31,463 nt of DNA from assembly GCA_052144935.1 (NCBI GenBank), contig JBKQPR010000202.1:1-31463 (forward strand). Direction: 5' to 3'. Position 1 is the stretch's first letter; each line of letters starts with the position of its first letter. Positions 15,970 to 23,648 of the stretch are shown here, piece by piece. The stretch comes from JOPF133 sp052144935 (GTDB taxonomy: Bacteria; Acidobacteriota; Terriglobia; Bryobacterales; Bryobacteraceae). The notes under the pieces are model-generated. The model had not been told where the DNA came from. It saw nothing but the letters and a program-made list of their open reading frames with translations, and ran no database searches. The position numbers and the translations under genes were made by a program.

Positions 15970-16626
15970 CTATCCGGCGCTGCTGCTGCTGTATGGTATC
16001 GCGGCGAGAAGACTACGGGCGATTTCCTTGCTGGGTTTGAAGTGCACGATTTTCTTTGCCGGCACGTCTACGTTTGCGCCAGTTTTCGGGTTGCGGCCAG
16101 AGCGGGAACCTCGCTGGTGAAGCGAGAAAACCCCGAAACCTCGAATTTCGACGCGGCCGTCACGCCGCAGGGCCCGCACCATTGCGGCAATGATCGTTTC
16201 GAGCACCTGTTCCGCCTCGCGCAACGGGACATCCAGCTTCTGCGCGATCTCTCGCCTCAACTCCAGTCGTGTCAGCACGGCTGGGGGCTGCACGGCATTT
16301 AGTCCCCTATCCCCGGTGTCGCGAATGAATTTGTAGCGCTCCAGCGTGGCGGAGATTTGAAACGCGCACTCCTCCCCGTCAGTCGCGTGGTACATACGTT
16401 CCGATTGCAGAACCTTCCCCACGCAGCGAATGTCTACAGACTGCGGGCCATCGTGACTTAAGGTGATGACATACTCAATAGGTTCACCCGGATCGGGTTC
16501 CGCGTCCGCGGTGAATACCACACTGGTCGAGCTGATGTTCTTAGTCTTGCCGGCGAGGGCAAAGCCGTTAGCACCTGCACACGTGACCGAGATCGGCAGT
16601 TCCAACTGGAATCGCCGGTTGGGCAT
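15970..16626 (-). CDS. PilZ-like domain fused to an HU-family DNA-binding domain
   Basis: This encodes 218 residues with two domains. Residues about 3-100 look like a PilZ beta-barrel (RRFQLELPISVTCAG, KTKNISSTSVVFTAD, GEPIEYVITL, CVGKVLQSERMYH). Residues about 118-207 are a nearly complete HU/IHF module: LTRLELRREIAQKLDVPLRE, VETI-like helix VLETIIAAMVRALRRDGRVE, IRGFGVFSLHQRGSRSGRNP with the DNA-intercalating Pro180 in RNPKTG, and IVHFKPSKEIARSLL. The PilZ c-di-GMP contacts look degenerate: there is no RXXXR, and the (D/N)XSXXG motif reads NISSTSV. The ATG at 16626 is preferred, with GGAG about ten bases upstream; a TTG at 16653 would add nine residues. It is convergent with the phosphoketolase gene and stands alone. 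A nucleoid protein with a regulatory or protein-contact barrel is the inferred role. Confidence 0.85.
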   Translation of the reverse strand: MPNRRFQLELPISVTCAGANGFALAGKTKNISSTSVVFTADAEPDPGEPIEYVITLSHDGPQSVDIRCVGKVLQSERMYHATDGEECAFQISATLERYKFIRDTGDRGLNAVQPPAVLTRLELRREIAQKLDVPLREAEQVLETIIAAMVRALRRDGRVEIRGFGVFSLHQRGSRSGRNPKTGANVDVPAKKIVHFKPSKEIARSLLAAIPYSSSSAG

Positions 16627-17186
16627 GGGCCGCACGCTCCGCGCGCCACACAAGCAATTGTTAGGCCAAAAACCCGAATCTGGCTTGTAACATCTCGTAA
16701 GTACAAGGAATAAAAGATCTAGTCATAAGCAGGACAATTGTACGAGCCTCGCCTTCCAGTGGGCATACGGTGCGGTTTTCCGGTCTGAATTCCCCAAAAA
16801 TCGGTAATCCGCGGGAGGCGCTGGCGAGTAGGCATAACGGCGGCGCCCCCATGGGACCGGTCCGGCTTCAACGGGGCAGAACGGTGACCCGTGGCGCGGG
16901 CCCCCTTGAAGGCATCGAAGGTTGGCGCGCGGCCGCCTATTACCGCAATGTCCACGATGCTGCGGACGCGGTAAGACGGGACGGCCAGAGCTGGAGGGAG
17001 GCAATCTCCGAGTCATCGGGCCAAGGTTTCCTGAACCTGCTCGACCGCAGCGGCCACGCGGTCTGGAGGTCCCCCCTACTCTGCCTTGGCAGTGCGCCCG
17101 CGGAGTGGCGCAGCCACCAAAACAATCCTGGCTCCAACCGGGCCCGGAGGGCGCCCCCAGCCGGCTGCGGTGACGGCCGAGGCACG
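16627..17186. other. stretch without a recognisable gene
   Basis: This interval lies between the PilZ-HU start and the pgi remnant. The plus-strand frame of the remnant is open back to an ATG at 16770, but residues 1-139 (for example AAYYRNVHDAADAVRRDGQ) match no family I know and do not resemble the rest of a phosphoglucose isomerase. I see no convincing promoter hexamers for the PilZ-HU gene. Confidence 0.4.
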
Positions 17187-17444
17187 CCCGAGTGGCTCGT
17201 GCCGCATCGCGTCTTCGAGGGCAATCCGTCGAACACCATCTTGGCCGACCGTTTGACGCGGGGAACCCTGGGAAAACTGATGGCGCTTTACGAACACTCG
17301 GTGTGCAACCAGGGCGTAATCCGGAGCATCGACTCGTTCGACCAATGGGGTGTCGAACTGGGCAAGGTGCTGGCGCAGCGCATCATCCCTGAAACCAATA
17401 ACAACCTGATTCGTTACTACCGAAAATCGAAGGAGGGGGCGTGA
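17187..17444 (+). pseudogene. pgi: C-terminal remnant of glucose-6-phosphate isomerase
   Basis: The last 85 codons of an open frame match the C-terminal end of glucose-6-phosphate isomerase, which interconverts glucose 6-phosphate and fructose 6-phosphate. Visible matches are EWLVPHRVFEGNPSNTILAD, LTRGTLGKLMALYEHSVCNQ, and the PROSITE-type signature VIRSIDSFDQWGVELGK including the active-site Lys, then the terminal NNNLIRYYRKS. The family is about 450-550 residues, so at least 80 percent is missing. The open frame extends upstream to 16770 but that part is unrecognisable. AGGAGGG precedes nothing here; no start is evident. It is best read as a truncated gene fossil, possibly left by a deletion or rearrangement. 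Confidence 0.75.
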
Positions 17445-17490
17445 TGGCTCCCGGCTTCCCGCGCCGGCGCACCCCGGGCTCAGACACCAC

Positions 17491-18282
17491 TTATGGAGAG
17501 ACAGAAGTGCTGTGTGCGGCGTCATGTACCCAATAAGGCGGCCGGCCGTAGTGGCAGTAGAGCCGGTTTTCATACTCTCGAGTAATCGGTGTGGACTCGC
17601 TGTACTCCGGGCCGTTCTTGATGGCTTCCCGGGAGAGGCCGGTGTAGACTTTGGAATCCGTCCAGCTCACCCGCTCAATCCACGAGGGTGAAACCAACAC
17701 CTTCTTACCGGGCCACCAGTTCCGCGTCGCGACCTCGATATAACGGATCGCCCAGGCTTCATCGTCCACGATAAACCCGTCCACATGGCCGATTTCGCCA
17801 TCGGTAGCTTCAATGTCATAACCAGTGACGGCCTCGCTGCTGCGCAGATGCGAATCGGGCGACTCGCTTTGTATCCGGTCCGCCATCGCCTCGGCATAGA
17901 AGTTTCTTGGACTCGCTAAGCCGGCCGGGTAGAACGCCGGACCCCACATATAAGGACCACCCCAATAATAGGGATACCCGTAATACCCGAGGTAGGCAGC
18001 CTCGTGTTGCCGGGAGACGGGCTGGTGTGTGTTGATGTCGGGGCTATCCGCGACCTGCTTTTTCGTCAGCGCCACGTCCAGGCGCCGGGCTTCCCAGTCC
18101 GTATTGGTTACAGAGAACGGCGAAATCAGCACCAGCTTCCCGCCAAGCCACCCCCCGGTCTCTACGATAAGGTACCGGATGGCCCACGTCTCATCGTCGA
18201 AATAGAACTCATCTACAGTTCCAAGCTCGCCATCCGTGGCTCGGATCGCAAGACCCTTCAAATGCGTTGCATTCGTTAACAT
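17491..18282 (-). CDS. protein with two PRC-barrel domains
   Basis: This encodes 263 residues. Two PRC-barrel domains, at about 1-75 (KGLAIRATDGELGTVDEFYF, DDETWAIRYLIVETGGWL) and 150-225 (GYDIEATDGEIGHVDGFIVD, DEAWAIRYIEVATRNWWPGK), flank a Tyr/Gly/Pro-rich linker (YLGYYGYPYYWGGPYMWGP). PRC barrels are small beta-barrels known from the photosynthetic reaction centre H subunit and RimM. Stand-alone versions occur in stress or desiccation gene groups, with unclear roles. The ATG has AAGGAGG about ten bases upstream. It follows the DUF1269-like gene by 32 bases on the same strand, so the two likely form an operon. No signal peptide or membrane helix is visible, so it is probably cytoplasmic. 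Confidence 0.85.
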   Translation of the reverse strand: MLTNATHLKGLAIRATDGELGTVDEFYFDDETWAIRYLIVETGGWLGGKLVLISPFSVTNTDWEARRLDVALTKKQVADSPDINTHQPVSRQHEAAYLGYYGYPYYWGGPYMWGPAFYPAGLASPRNFYAEAMADRIQSESPDSHLRSSEAVTGYDIEATDGEIGHVDGFIVDDEAWAIRYIEVATRNWWPGKKVLVSPSWIERVSWTDSKVYTGLSREAIKNGPEYSESTPITREYENRLYCHYGRPPYWVHDAAHSTSVSP

Positions 18283-18314
18283 CGTCGTTGCCCTCCTTGG
18301 GCCGTTGTGGGACG

Positions 18315-18854
18315 TTATCTTACGGCTGCTCCTACGGCTTCAGCCGAGTGCAGTGTCACATGGACAGGCCGTGTGGTGTCGATAATGTCTCTGGCTTTTT
18401 CGACTTCCGAGGCCGTGCCATGCACCATCAGCAGGAACTTGTCCGTCTTCAGCGCCCTGTCGTACTGAAGGACACTATCCTTCGGAATGCCCATGCCGTA
18501 CAGTGCCGCGCCGATGGCGCTCAAACCGCCAACTACCGCGGCGCCTTCCAGCGCTCCCACGATCCACGCCACTACAGGGCCCGCCACGAGCACCGCACCG
18601 ATACCCGGAATAGCAAAGAAGGCCGACCCGAACAGCAATCCCCAGAAGCCTCCCCAAAATGCGCCGGTCTTGCCCCAGTACTTCATCCGGTCGCCGGTAT
18701 TATAGTAACCCACCACGTGTTCATCGGTGTGGGAATCCTTACCAATGATGGATAAGGTGCGCATATCGACGCCCGCGCGCTGCAGTTCCTTGACCGCTTC
18801 CTCCGCTCCGAGATGCGTTTCATAAACGGCTACCACTGCGTTTAATTCAGCCAC
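18315..18854 (-). CDS. DUF1269-like/general stress membrane-associated protein
   Basis: This encodes 179 residues. The N-terminal alpha/beta part (LNAVVAVYETHLGAEEAVKE, LQRAGVDMRTLSIIGKD) resembles the general stress protein 17M and DUF1269 families. A Gly-rich hydrophobic hairpin at about 64-122 (WGGFWGLLFGSAFFAIPGIG, VVAWIVGALEGAAVVGGL) forms one or two glycine-zipper helices likely to insert in a membrane. The C-terminal part (DRALKTDKFLLMVHGTASEV) returns to a soluble strand-helix. The start is a GTG at 18854 with AAAGGAG seven bases upstream. It is the first gene of a likely two-gene unit with the PRC-barrel gene. Biochemical function unknown; association with stress responses is by family and neighbours. 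Confidence 0.78.
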   Translation of the reverse strand: MAELNAVVAVYETHLGAEEAVKELQRAGVDMRTLSIIGKDSHTDEHVVGYYNTGDRMKYWGKTGAFWGGFWGLLFGSAFFAIPGIGAVLVAGPVVAWIVGALEGAAVVGGLSAIGAALYGMGIPKDSVLQYDRALKTDKFLLMVHGTASEVEKARDIIDTTRPVHVTLHSAEAVGAAVR

Positions 18855-19190
18855 TGTTTATCTCCTTTGGCATTTGAATCTGGCAACGGCTATCTCCATA
18901 CGGTCGTTGCGCAGGAAGCAGTGCACGCGCAGCGCCACCGTCTTTCCGCTGAGGAAAACTCTTTCGTGCCGCGGGCCAACGGTTTTGGCCCTTGATCGGG
19001 ACGCCAGGCTGTGAAGGTGCAGAATATGCCATTGCGAGTGCAAAGTCCGCACCGCGAAGCCAGTGGTCAAAGGGGGCGTCAAGCGACTCCGGCTATCCCA
19101 GGGAGAAATCTTCCCTGCCAGGAGGGATTGGTCCGCTTCGTGCACATATACTGGGGAGAGTTGCCCTACGTTTCAACAGGAGGGAACAGG
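18855..19190. other. divergent intergenic region of the stress cluster
   Basis: This 336-base interval lies between the GTG of the DUF1269-like gene and the ATG at 19191. It holds ribosome sites at both edges (AAAGGAG for the minus gene, AGGAGGG at 19178-19184 for the plus gene) and a TATACT at 19147-19152 without a well-spaced -35 box. A non-sigma70 promoter is possible. No RNA gene is apparent. Confidence 0.4.
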
Positions 19191-19388
19191 ATGCACGAGG
19201 CACACCGAACCGCCGCCGAGCAGCACGAACTTGCGGCACAGGCCCATCGTACGGCTGCCGAACATAATGAAAAAGGGGATTACACAACCTCAATCTGGCA
19301 TTCGGAACGAGCGCTGGAGTTCTCGGATCACGCTTACAGGCTTGCCAAAGAAGCCCATACCAAGTCGGGGAAGATAGGGAGTTTTTAA
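19191..19388 (+). CDS. small His/Ala-rich helical protein, first paralogue
   Basis: This encodes 65 residues, almost entirely helical and rich in Ala, His and Glu (MHEAHRTAAEQHELAAQAH, RTAAEHNEKGDYTTSIWHSE, RALEFSDHAYRLAKEAHTKS). The ATG at 19191 has AGGAGGG six bases upstream, which decides it over the longer frame from 19011. Its stop is followed after one base by the next gene, and the two proteins align along their helical parts (HRTAAEXHE / HRSAAEAHEK; SERALEFSDHAYRLA / SRRALEHSQQAYQHA), so they are tandem duplicates. Histidines recur about every 7-8 residues and could bind metal or act in packing, which is conjecture. No known family is recognised. The DUF1269 and PRC-barrel genes are divergent next door. 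Confidence 0.72.
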   Translation: MHEAHRTAAEQHELAAQAHRTAAEHNEKGDYTTSIWHSERALEFSDHAYRLAKEAHTKSGKIGSF

Positions 19389-19389
19389 G

Positions 19390-19752
19390 ATGTCAACGCG
19401 CTATAACAACGGATCGCATTACGAGAATCATCAACGAGCTGCCGAGCTGCACGATAGCGCCGCCCACGCTCATCGTAGTGCCGCGGAAGCCCATGAGAAA
19501 CAAGAACACGAAACCGGGCAGGAGCTCTCCAGGCGAGCTCTGGAGCACTCCCAACAGGCGTACCAGCATGCCGGGCAGGCGCACCGGGACGCTGTGAATG
19601 AACACGATGTCGCGACCTTCGGGCACGAGGACATCGCCGTGCTGGCTCATGCGCTGTGGGAAGCCAGAGGCTGTCCGCAGGGATCGGCGGAAGAAGACTG
19701 GTTCCGTGCCGCGCAAGAATTACGGGCCCGCGGAGAACGGCCTCAGAAGTAA
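19390..19752 (+). CDS. His/Ala-rich helical protein with C-terminal DUF2934-like segment
   Basis: This encodes 120 residues. The first about 75 repeat the helical pattern of the preceding gene (NHQRAAELHDSAAHAHRSAA, LSRRALEHSQQAYQHAGQAH). The last about 40 (HEDIAVLAHALWEARGCPQG, SAEEDWFRAAQELRAR) match the DUF2934 pattern, a short helical segment often found in stress-related acidobacterial and proteobacterial proteins and built around an ALAYXLWEXRGXPXGXXXXDW-type core. The ATG lies one base after the upstream stop, so translation is probably coupled. Function unknown. Confidence 0.75.
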   Translation: MSTRYNNGSHYENHQRAAELHDSAAHAHRSAAEAHEKQEHETGQELSRRALEHSQQAYQHAGQAHRDAVNEHDVATFGHEDIAVLAHALWEARGCPQGSAEEDWFRAAQELRARGERPQK

Positions 19753-19974
19753 CTGTGCGCCCCAGAGGGCCGCAATCCATGCAGCGACTGCACCCATGCA
19801 GGATGCGCGCTCTCAGCATAGAGACACGGGGGATCGAGTTAGCGAGGGCCAGCACCTTAGCGCGGGCGGATCACGGCCGTGGGTCAAAATCGGCTTGTAT
19901 CGGCTAACAGCCGGTAGCCGGACGGTGGCGGGCGCCTCCAGCCGGCTCCTCACCGAATGATAAAATCGCCTTTC

Positions 19975-20140
19975 ATGCCCCGCGCCGCCTGGCTTCCCGC
20001 GGTGGCCGCCTGGCGTTGCGCCGCCGCGGCCGATGCGCCTTACACTCTCATCCGGGAAACTCTACGGCGGCGATTTCACCCATGCCCCCCGCCTGGAGGT
20101 GGAACGCGCCGGGCCCGCCGGAGGAGTCGAGCGCCGATGA
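19975..20140 (+). pseudogene. possible short exported-protein gene with a frameshift
   Basis: ATG 19975 opens a signal-peptide-like start (MPRAAWLPAVAAWRCAAAADAPYTL) preceded by GATAAAAT, a -10-like sequence. After about 20055 the protein-like continuation lies in another frame (SSGKLYGGDFTHAPRLEVER, then AGPAGGVERR) and stops at 20138-20140, overlapping the next gene's ATG as ATGA. A single indel would join the two. No family is recognised, and the case is weak because the sequence is short and GC-rich. A 35-codon ORF from ATG 20033 is the alternative. Confidence 0.25.
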
Positions 20141-20922
20141 CGCCACCGTGCCTCTGGGCCGCGGTGCTGGCGCTGGCCGCAACCGCGGCTTCGTGCCGGC
20201 CCTCCGGCCCTCCACCCGCGATCCCCGGCGAGTTGACCGCTTGCGTACCTCCGGGCGCGCTGCTTCTGGCCGGCGCACGGCTGGATTCCCTGCGAGCCTC
20301 TCCGCTCTATCCCCGCCTGCCGGGCGCGGCGCGGACTTTCCTCGAACCCTTCCAGGATGCCTCCGGCCTGCTGTTGGTCTTCAATGGCGCCGGGATCCTG
20401 CTGGTCTCGCAGGGCCACTTTCGCGAGGCCGCGCCCGGCGCCACTCTGGCCGGCTCCCACCTCATGCTATCCGGATCGCCCGCGCTGATCCAGGCCGCGC
20501 TCGCCCAGCGGGGCTCCGGCCGGCCCGGCTCGCCCGACCTGCTCGCCGAAGCCTCCGCCGCGGCCGCCGGCCATGCCGTTTGGATCGCCGCGCGCGGCAA
20601 GATCGATCTCCCACTCTCGGGCGACGCCGCCAATCTCAATCGTTTCCTGCGCCTGGCCGATTTCGCGACCCTTGGCCTGCGCCTCGATCCGCCCATGCAA
20701 CTGGATGTCGCCGCCCAATGTCCCACGCCCGATGCCGCGCGCCATCTGGAAGAGACCCTGCGCGCCTTCCTCTCGCTCGCCGTTTTAGGCGTCTCGCGCC
20801 AGCCCCAACTGGCAGCCATGCTCCGCGCGGTGGACGTGCGCCGCGAGGAGCGCATGGTGCGCGCCTCGCTCACCGCACCGGCGGAAGATATGCCACACAT
20901 CTTGGAGTTTTTCGCGCGGTAG
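20137..20922 (+). CDS. lipoprotein of unknown function
   Basis: This encodes 261 residues. The N-terminus MTPPCLWAAVLALAATAASC is a lipoprotein signal with a lipobox ending AAS-Cys, so the mature protein would be lipid-anchored in the cell envelope. The rest is Ala/Leu/Pro-rich with an alternating strand and helix pattern (PGALLLAGARLDSLRASPLY, GLLLVFNGAGILLVSQG, LSGSPALIQAALAQRG, DMPHILEFFAR). The segments on self-valuation and loss (GATLAGSHLMLSGSPALI) recall DUF3352-like proteins, but I cannot assign it. The ATG at 20137 has GGAGGAG about ten bases upstream; the frame is open back to 19957 but that part lacks a lipobox arrangement. A hairpin follows 11 bases after the stop. Confidence 0.68.
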   Translation: MTPPCLWAAVLALAATAASCRPSGPPPAIPGELTACVPPGALLLAGARLDSLRASPLYPRLPGAARTFLEPFQDASGLLLVFNGAGILLVSQGHFREAAPGATLAGSHLMLSGSPALIQAALAQRGSGRPGSPDLLAEASAAAAGHAVWIAARGKIDLPLSGDAANLNRFLRLADFATLGLRLDPPMQLDVAAQCPTPDAARHLEETLRAFLSLAVLGVSRQPQLAAMLRAVDVRREERMVRASLTAPAEDMPHILEFFAR

Positions 20923-20932
20923 ACACCGCCCT

Positions 20933-20952
20933 GACAGACGAAAGCGTCTGTC
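20933..20952 (+). terminator. hairpin after the lipoprotein gene
   Basis: GACAGACG and CGTCTGTC form an 8-bp perfect stem with an AAAG loop, starting 11 bases after the stop at 20922. No T-run follows, so it may be a processing or stabilising hairpin instead of an intrinsic terminator. Confidence 0.4.
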
Positions 20953-21039
20953 CCACCTCGCCGCTCAAGAACCCGCGGACACGTGGGCAGGCGCCTTCGC
21001 CCCATGCAGCTTACCTTGCCCGGAGCAGCATTCCGCATC

Positions 21040-21294
21040 AATTGTGGGGCGGGCGATCCTGCCAGGCGATCCTGCCCGCAGCCGCCTTTCAGGCGACCTG
21101 CTCTGTTGGCGAATCCCTGAGTTATCGCCTATCTTCGACGAGTCGATGTTGAAGGCAGTTCGCGCGGCATGTCACCTACTGTTGCGAGAACCGGCGCGCG
21201 CTTTTGAGGCCGGGCGCGATCCTGCCCGCCCGGCAAGCGCCGGCTGAAAGCCGGCGGGGCCCAGACGGCACCCCAGGATTGGCGCCCCACAATT
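21040..21294. repeat. palindrome-rich intergenic element bounded by a 12-bp inverted repeat
   Basis: AATTGTGGGGCG (21040-21051) and its exact reverse complement (21283-21294) bound 231 bases. Inside are two direct copies of GGCGATCCTGCC close together near 21053-21076, a third related CGATCCTGCCCGC near 21217-21230, a small hairpin CGCCT-TTC-AGGCG near 21083-21095, and a stronger one at 21238-21256 (CGCCGGCT-GAA-AGCCGGCG). No ORF is credible. The layout resembles a small non-autonomous element or a mosaic of REP-like palindromes; no target-site duplication is visible. The rest of the 20923-21359 gap shows nothing else. Confidence 0.45.
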
Positions 21295-21359
21295 CTTGCG
21301 CAATGTTGCCACAGCGAAATTAAGTCGCGCTGGGCGCTTACACCCGCCAACCGTCCCAG

Positions 21360-22511
21360 TTAATCCAGCGTCTTATGGAACCGCACCGCGCTCAGGCCCA
21401 GCACGGTCACGCCGTACACCGCCAGCGCCGCCATCTGCGGCCATAGCACAGATACGCCCACGCCCTTCAGAAAGATGCCGCGCACGATCTCGATGAAGTA
21501 GCGCAGCGGATTCAAATAGGTCAGCCACTGCACCACCTGCGGCATGTTGCGGATGGGAAACGCGAAGCCGCTGAGCATGAACGCGGGCGTGGTAAAGAAG
21601 AAGTTGGCCATCATGGCCTGCTGCTGCGTCTGCGAAATCGTCGAAAGAAATAAGCCTGCGCCCAGCGAGGTCATCAGGAACAGCACCGAGCATGCGAACA
21701 GCAGCAGCACGCTCCCGCGGAAGGGGATGTGGAAGATCAGCAGAGCCACGCTGGTAATCAGCGCCACGTCCAACAGCCCCACCAGCGCGAAGGGCAGCGT
21801 CTTGCCCAGCATCAGCTCCAGCGGCCGTATCGGAGTCACCATCAACTGCTCCATGGTGCCGATCTCTTTTTCGCGCACGATGGCCAGCGCCGTCAGCATC
21901 AACGTCACGATCATGATGATGTTCGCGATCACGCCCGGCACAAAGTAGTTTCGGCTGTAAAGATCGGGGTTGAACCACACCCGCGTGCGCGCGTTCACTT
22001 GCGGAATCCCCATATTTACCGGGCCGCCCGGGCTGCGCGTCAGCACGCGCACGTTCTGCTGGCCGGCCAGCACGTCCTCGGAAAATCCGGCGATAATCTC
22101 CCCGGCGTAACTGGACACCAGCGACGCGGTATTGGAATTGGTGCCGTCGATCAACACCTGCACTTCGGTGGGGTGTCCCCGCAGGACGTCGCGCTCAAAC
22201 TGCGGCAGTACCCGCACCACGGCCTGCGCGGTGCCGCGATCCAGAGTCTGCTGCACGTCCTCTTCGCTGGCGGGCAGGGCCACCACGTCGAAGCGCCCCG
22301 ATCCTTCGAAGCGTTCCCGCAGCTCGCGGCTCAGCGGGGTGCGGTCCATGTCCATCCACGCAATCCGCGTATGGTCCACGTCCAGGTTCACCGCGAAGCC
22401 GAAGATGAGCAGTTGTATCAGCGGCGGAAGAAACAGGAAAACCCGCATGCGCGGCTCGCGCAGCGCCTGAATCAGTTCCTTCCGCAAAATCACGCCAATC
22501 CGTTCCCACAT
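21360..22511 (-). CDS. ABC-2 type efflux permease, second of two (YbhR-like)
   Basis: This encodes 383 residues with the ABC-2 permease layout: an N-terminal cytoplasmic segment (VILRKELIQALREPRMRVFL), a first membrane helix (LFLPPLIQLLIFGFAVNLDV), a large extracytoplasmic loop (about 45-180), then five C-terminal helices (NYFVPGVIANIIMIVTLMLT, AIVREKEIGTMEQLMVTPIR as the coupling region, VALLIFHIPFRGSVLLLFAC, AGLFLSTISQTQQQAMM, ending near YFIEIVRGIFLKGVGVSVLW). It is the last gene of the efflux operon, three bases after the first permease stop. It is expected to pair with that permease as a heterodimer and to be driven by the two ATPases. Exported substrate unknown; the E. coli relative YbhFSR acts on cefoperazone and cations. 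Confidence 0.88.
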   Translation of the reverse strand: MWERIGVILRKELIQALREPRMRVFLFLPPLIQLLIFGFAVNLDVDHTRIAWMDMDRTPLSRELRERFEGSGRFDVVALPASEEDVQQTLDRGTAQAVVRVLPQFERDVLRGHPTEVQVLIDGTNSNTASLVSSYAGEIIAGFSEDVLAGQQNVRVLTRSPGGPVNMGIPQVNARTRVWFNPDLYSRNYFVPGVIANIIMIVTLMLTALAIVREKEIGTMEQLMVTPIRPLELMLGKTLPFALVGLLDVALITSVALLIFHIPFRGSVLLLFACSVLFLMTSLGAGLFLSTISQTQQQAMMANFFFTTPAFMLSGFAFPIRNMPQVVQWLTYLNPLRYFIEIVRGIFLKGVGVSVLWPQMAALAVYGVTVLGLSAVRFHKTLD

Positions 22512-22514
22512 AGT

Positions 22515-23648
22515 TCACACCAGCTTTTGGGTCATCTTCCGCGTGGCCCACAAAAAGACCAGCACGGCGTAGAGCGCCAGGAATCCCAATTGGCCCCAGA
22601 GCACCGTCAATCCCACGCCTTTTAGAAATATGCCCTTCATAATCGTCACCACGTATCGCGCTGGAACAATGTAGGTGATGGCCTGGATTACCGGAGGCAT
22701 GGTCTCGATGGCATAAACGAATCCGGAAAGCAGGAAGGCCGGCAGGAAGGAGCTTAAAAGGCCCATCTGGTAAGCCAGCAATTGCGTCTTGGCGGCGGCC
22801 GAAATGAAGATCCCCCAACACAGCGCGCCGAACAGAAAGGTACATATGGAAACCGCCAGCAGCAGGCCGCTGCCGCGCATCGGCACCTGGAAAACGAACA
22901 GGCCCACCAGCAGCGCCACGATGGCGTCCAGCACGCCGACCACGAAGTAGGCCATCATCTTGCCCAGCACAATCTCGACCGGGCGGAGCGGCGTGGAAAG
23001 CAACTGCTCCATGGTGCCCATCTCCCACTCTCGCGCAATCGTCAGCGAGGTCAGCAGGGCCGCGATGATCTGAAGAATTACCGCGATCAGCCCGGGGACC
23101 ACGTAGTTTTTCGACTCGAGCGAGCTGTTGTACCACACGCGCAGCCGCGCATCCACCGGCGGCGCGGTGCGCTCGCCGCCGCGCCGGTTCAGCATGGTGG
23201 TGCGCAGATCCACCGAATAATTGCGCACCACGCTTTCGGCGTAGCCCAGCACGATGGAGGCGGTGTTGGAATCGCTGCCATCCAGCAAAATCTGCACGGA
23301 CGCCTCGTGGCCCGCTCCCACCTTCTGGGAGTAGTCGCGCGGGATCACCACTCCCATCAGGATGTCGTTGTTATCGATGCCGCGCTCGATCGGGCCGTAT
23401 CCGTTGGCGAAGCCGCGCACCTGGAAATATTTCGATCCCTCGAACTGGCGGATCAGCTCGCGGCTGGCCTCGGTGCCGTCCTGGTCGTAGACGATCGTGG
23501 GCACGCGGTCCACATCCAAGCTGAGCGCATACCCGTAGAGCAGCAGCATCATCACCGGCACCGCCAGCGCCATCCCCAGGCTCCGGGCGTCGCGGGTGAT
23601 GTGGTGGAGTTCCTTCACGAAAACGGCGCGCAGTCTCCGGTAGCTCAT
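22515..23648 (-). CDS. ABC-2 type efflux permease, first of two (YbhS-like)
   Basis: This encodes 377 residues. N-terminal segment RAVFVKELHHITRDARSLGM, first helix ALAVPVMMLLLYGYALSLDV, a large loop with the ABC-2 periplasmic pattern (VPTIVYDQDGTEASRELIRQ), then helices beginning NYVVPGLIAVILQIIAALLT. The coupling stretch is TIAREWEMGTMEQLLSTPLR, and the C-terminus is TYIVPARYVVTIMKGIFLKG followed by a last helix. It shares its domain order with the next permease and is a divergent paralogue. The ATG overlaps the upstream ATPase stop by four bases (ATGA), indicating coupled synthesis with the transporter's ATPase. Confidence 0.88.
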   Translation of the reverse strand: MSYRRLRAVFVKELHHITRDARSLGMALAVPVMMLLLYGYALSLDVDRVPTIVYDQDGTEASRELIRQFEGSKYFQVRGFANGYGPIERGIDNNDILMGVVIPRDYSQKVGAGHEASVQILLDGSDSNTASIVLGYAESVVRNYSVDLRTTMLNRRGGERTAPPVDARLRVWYNSSLESKNYVVPGLIAVILQIIAALLTSLTIAREWEMGTMEQLLSTPLRPVEIVLGKMMAYFVVGVLDAIVALLVGLFVFQVPMRGSGLLLAVSICTFLFGALCWGIFISAAAKTQLLAYQMGLLSSFLPAFLLSGFVYAIETMPPVIQAITYIVPARYVVTIMKGIFLKGVGLTVLWGQLGFLALYAVLVFLWATRKMTQKLV

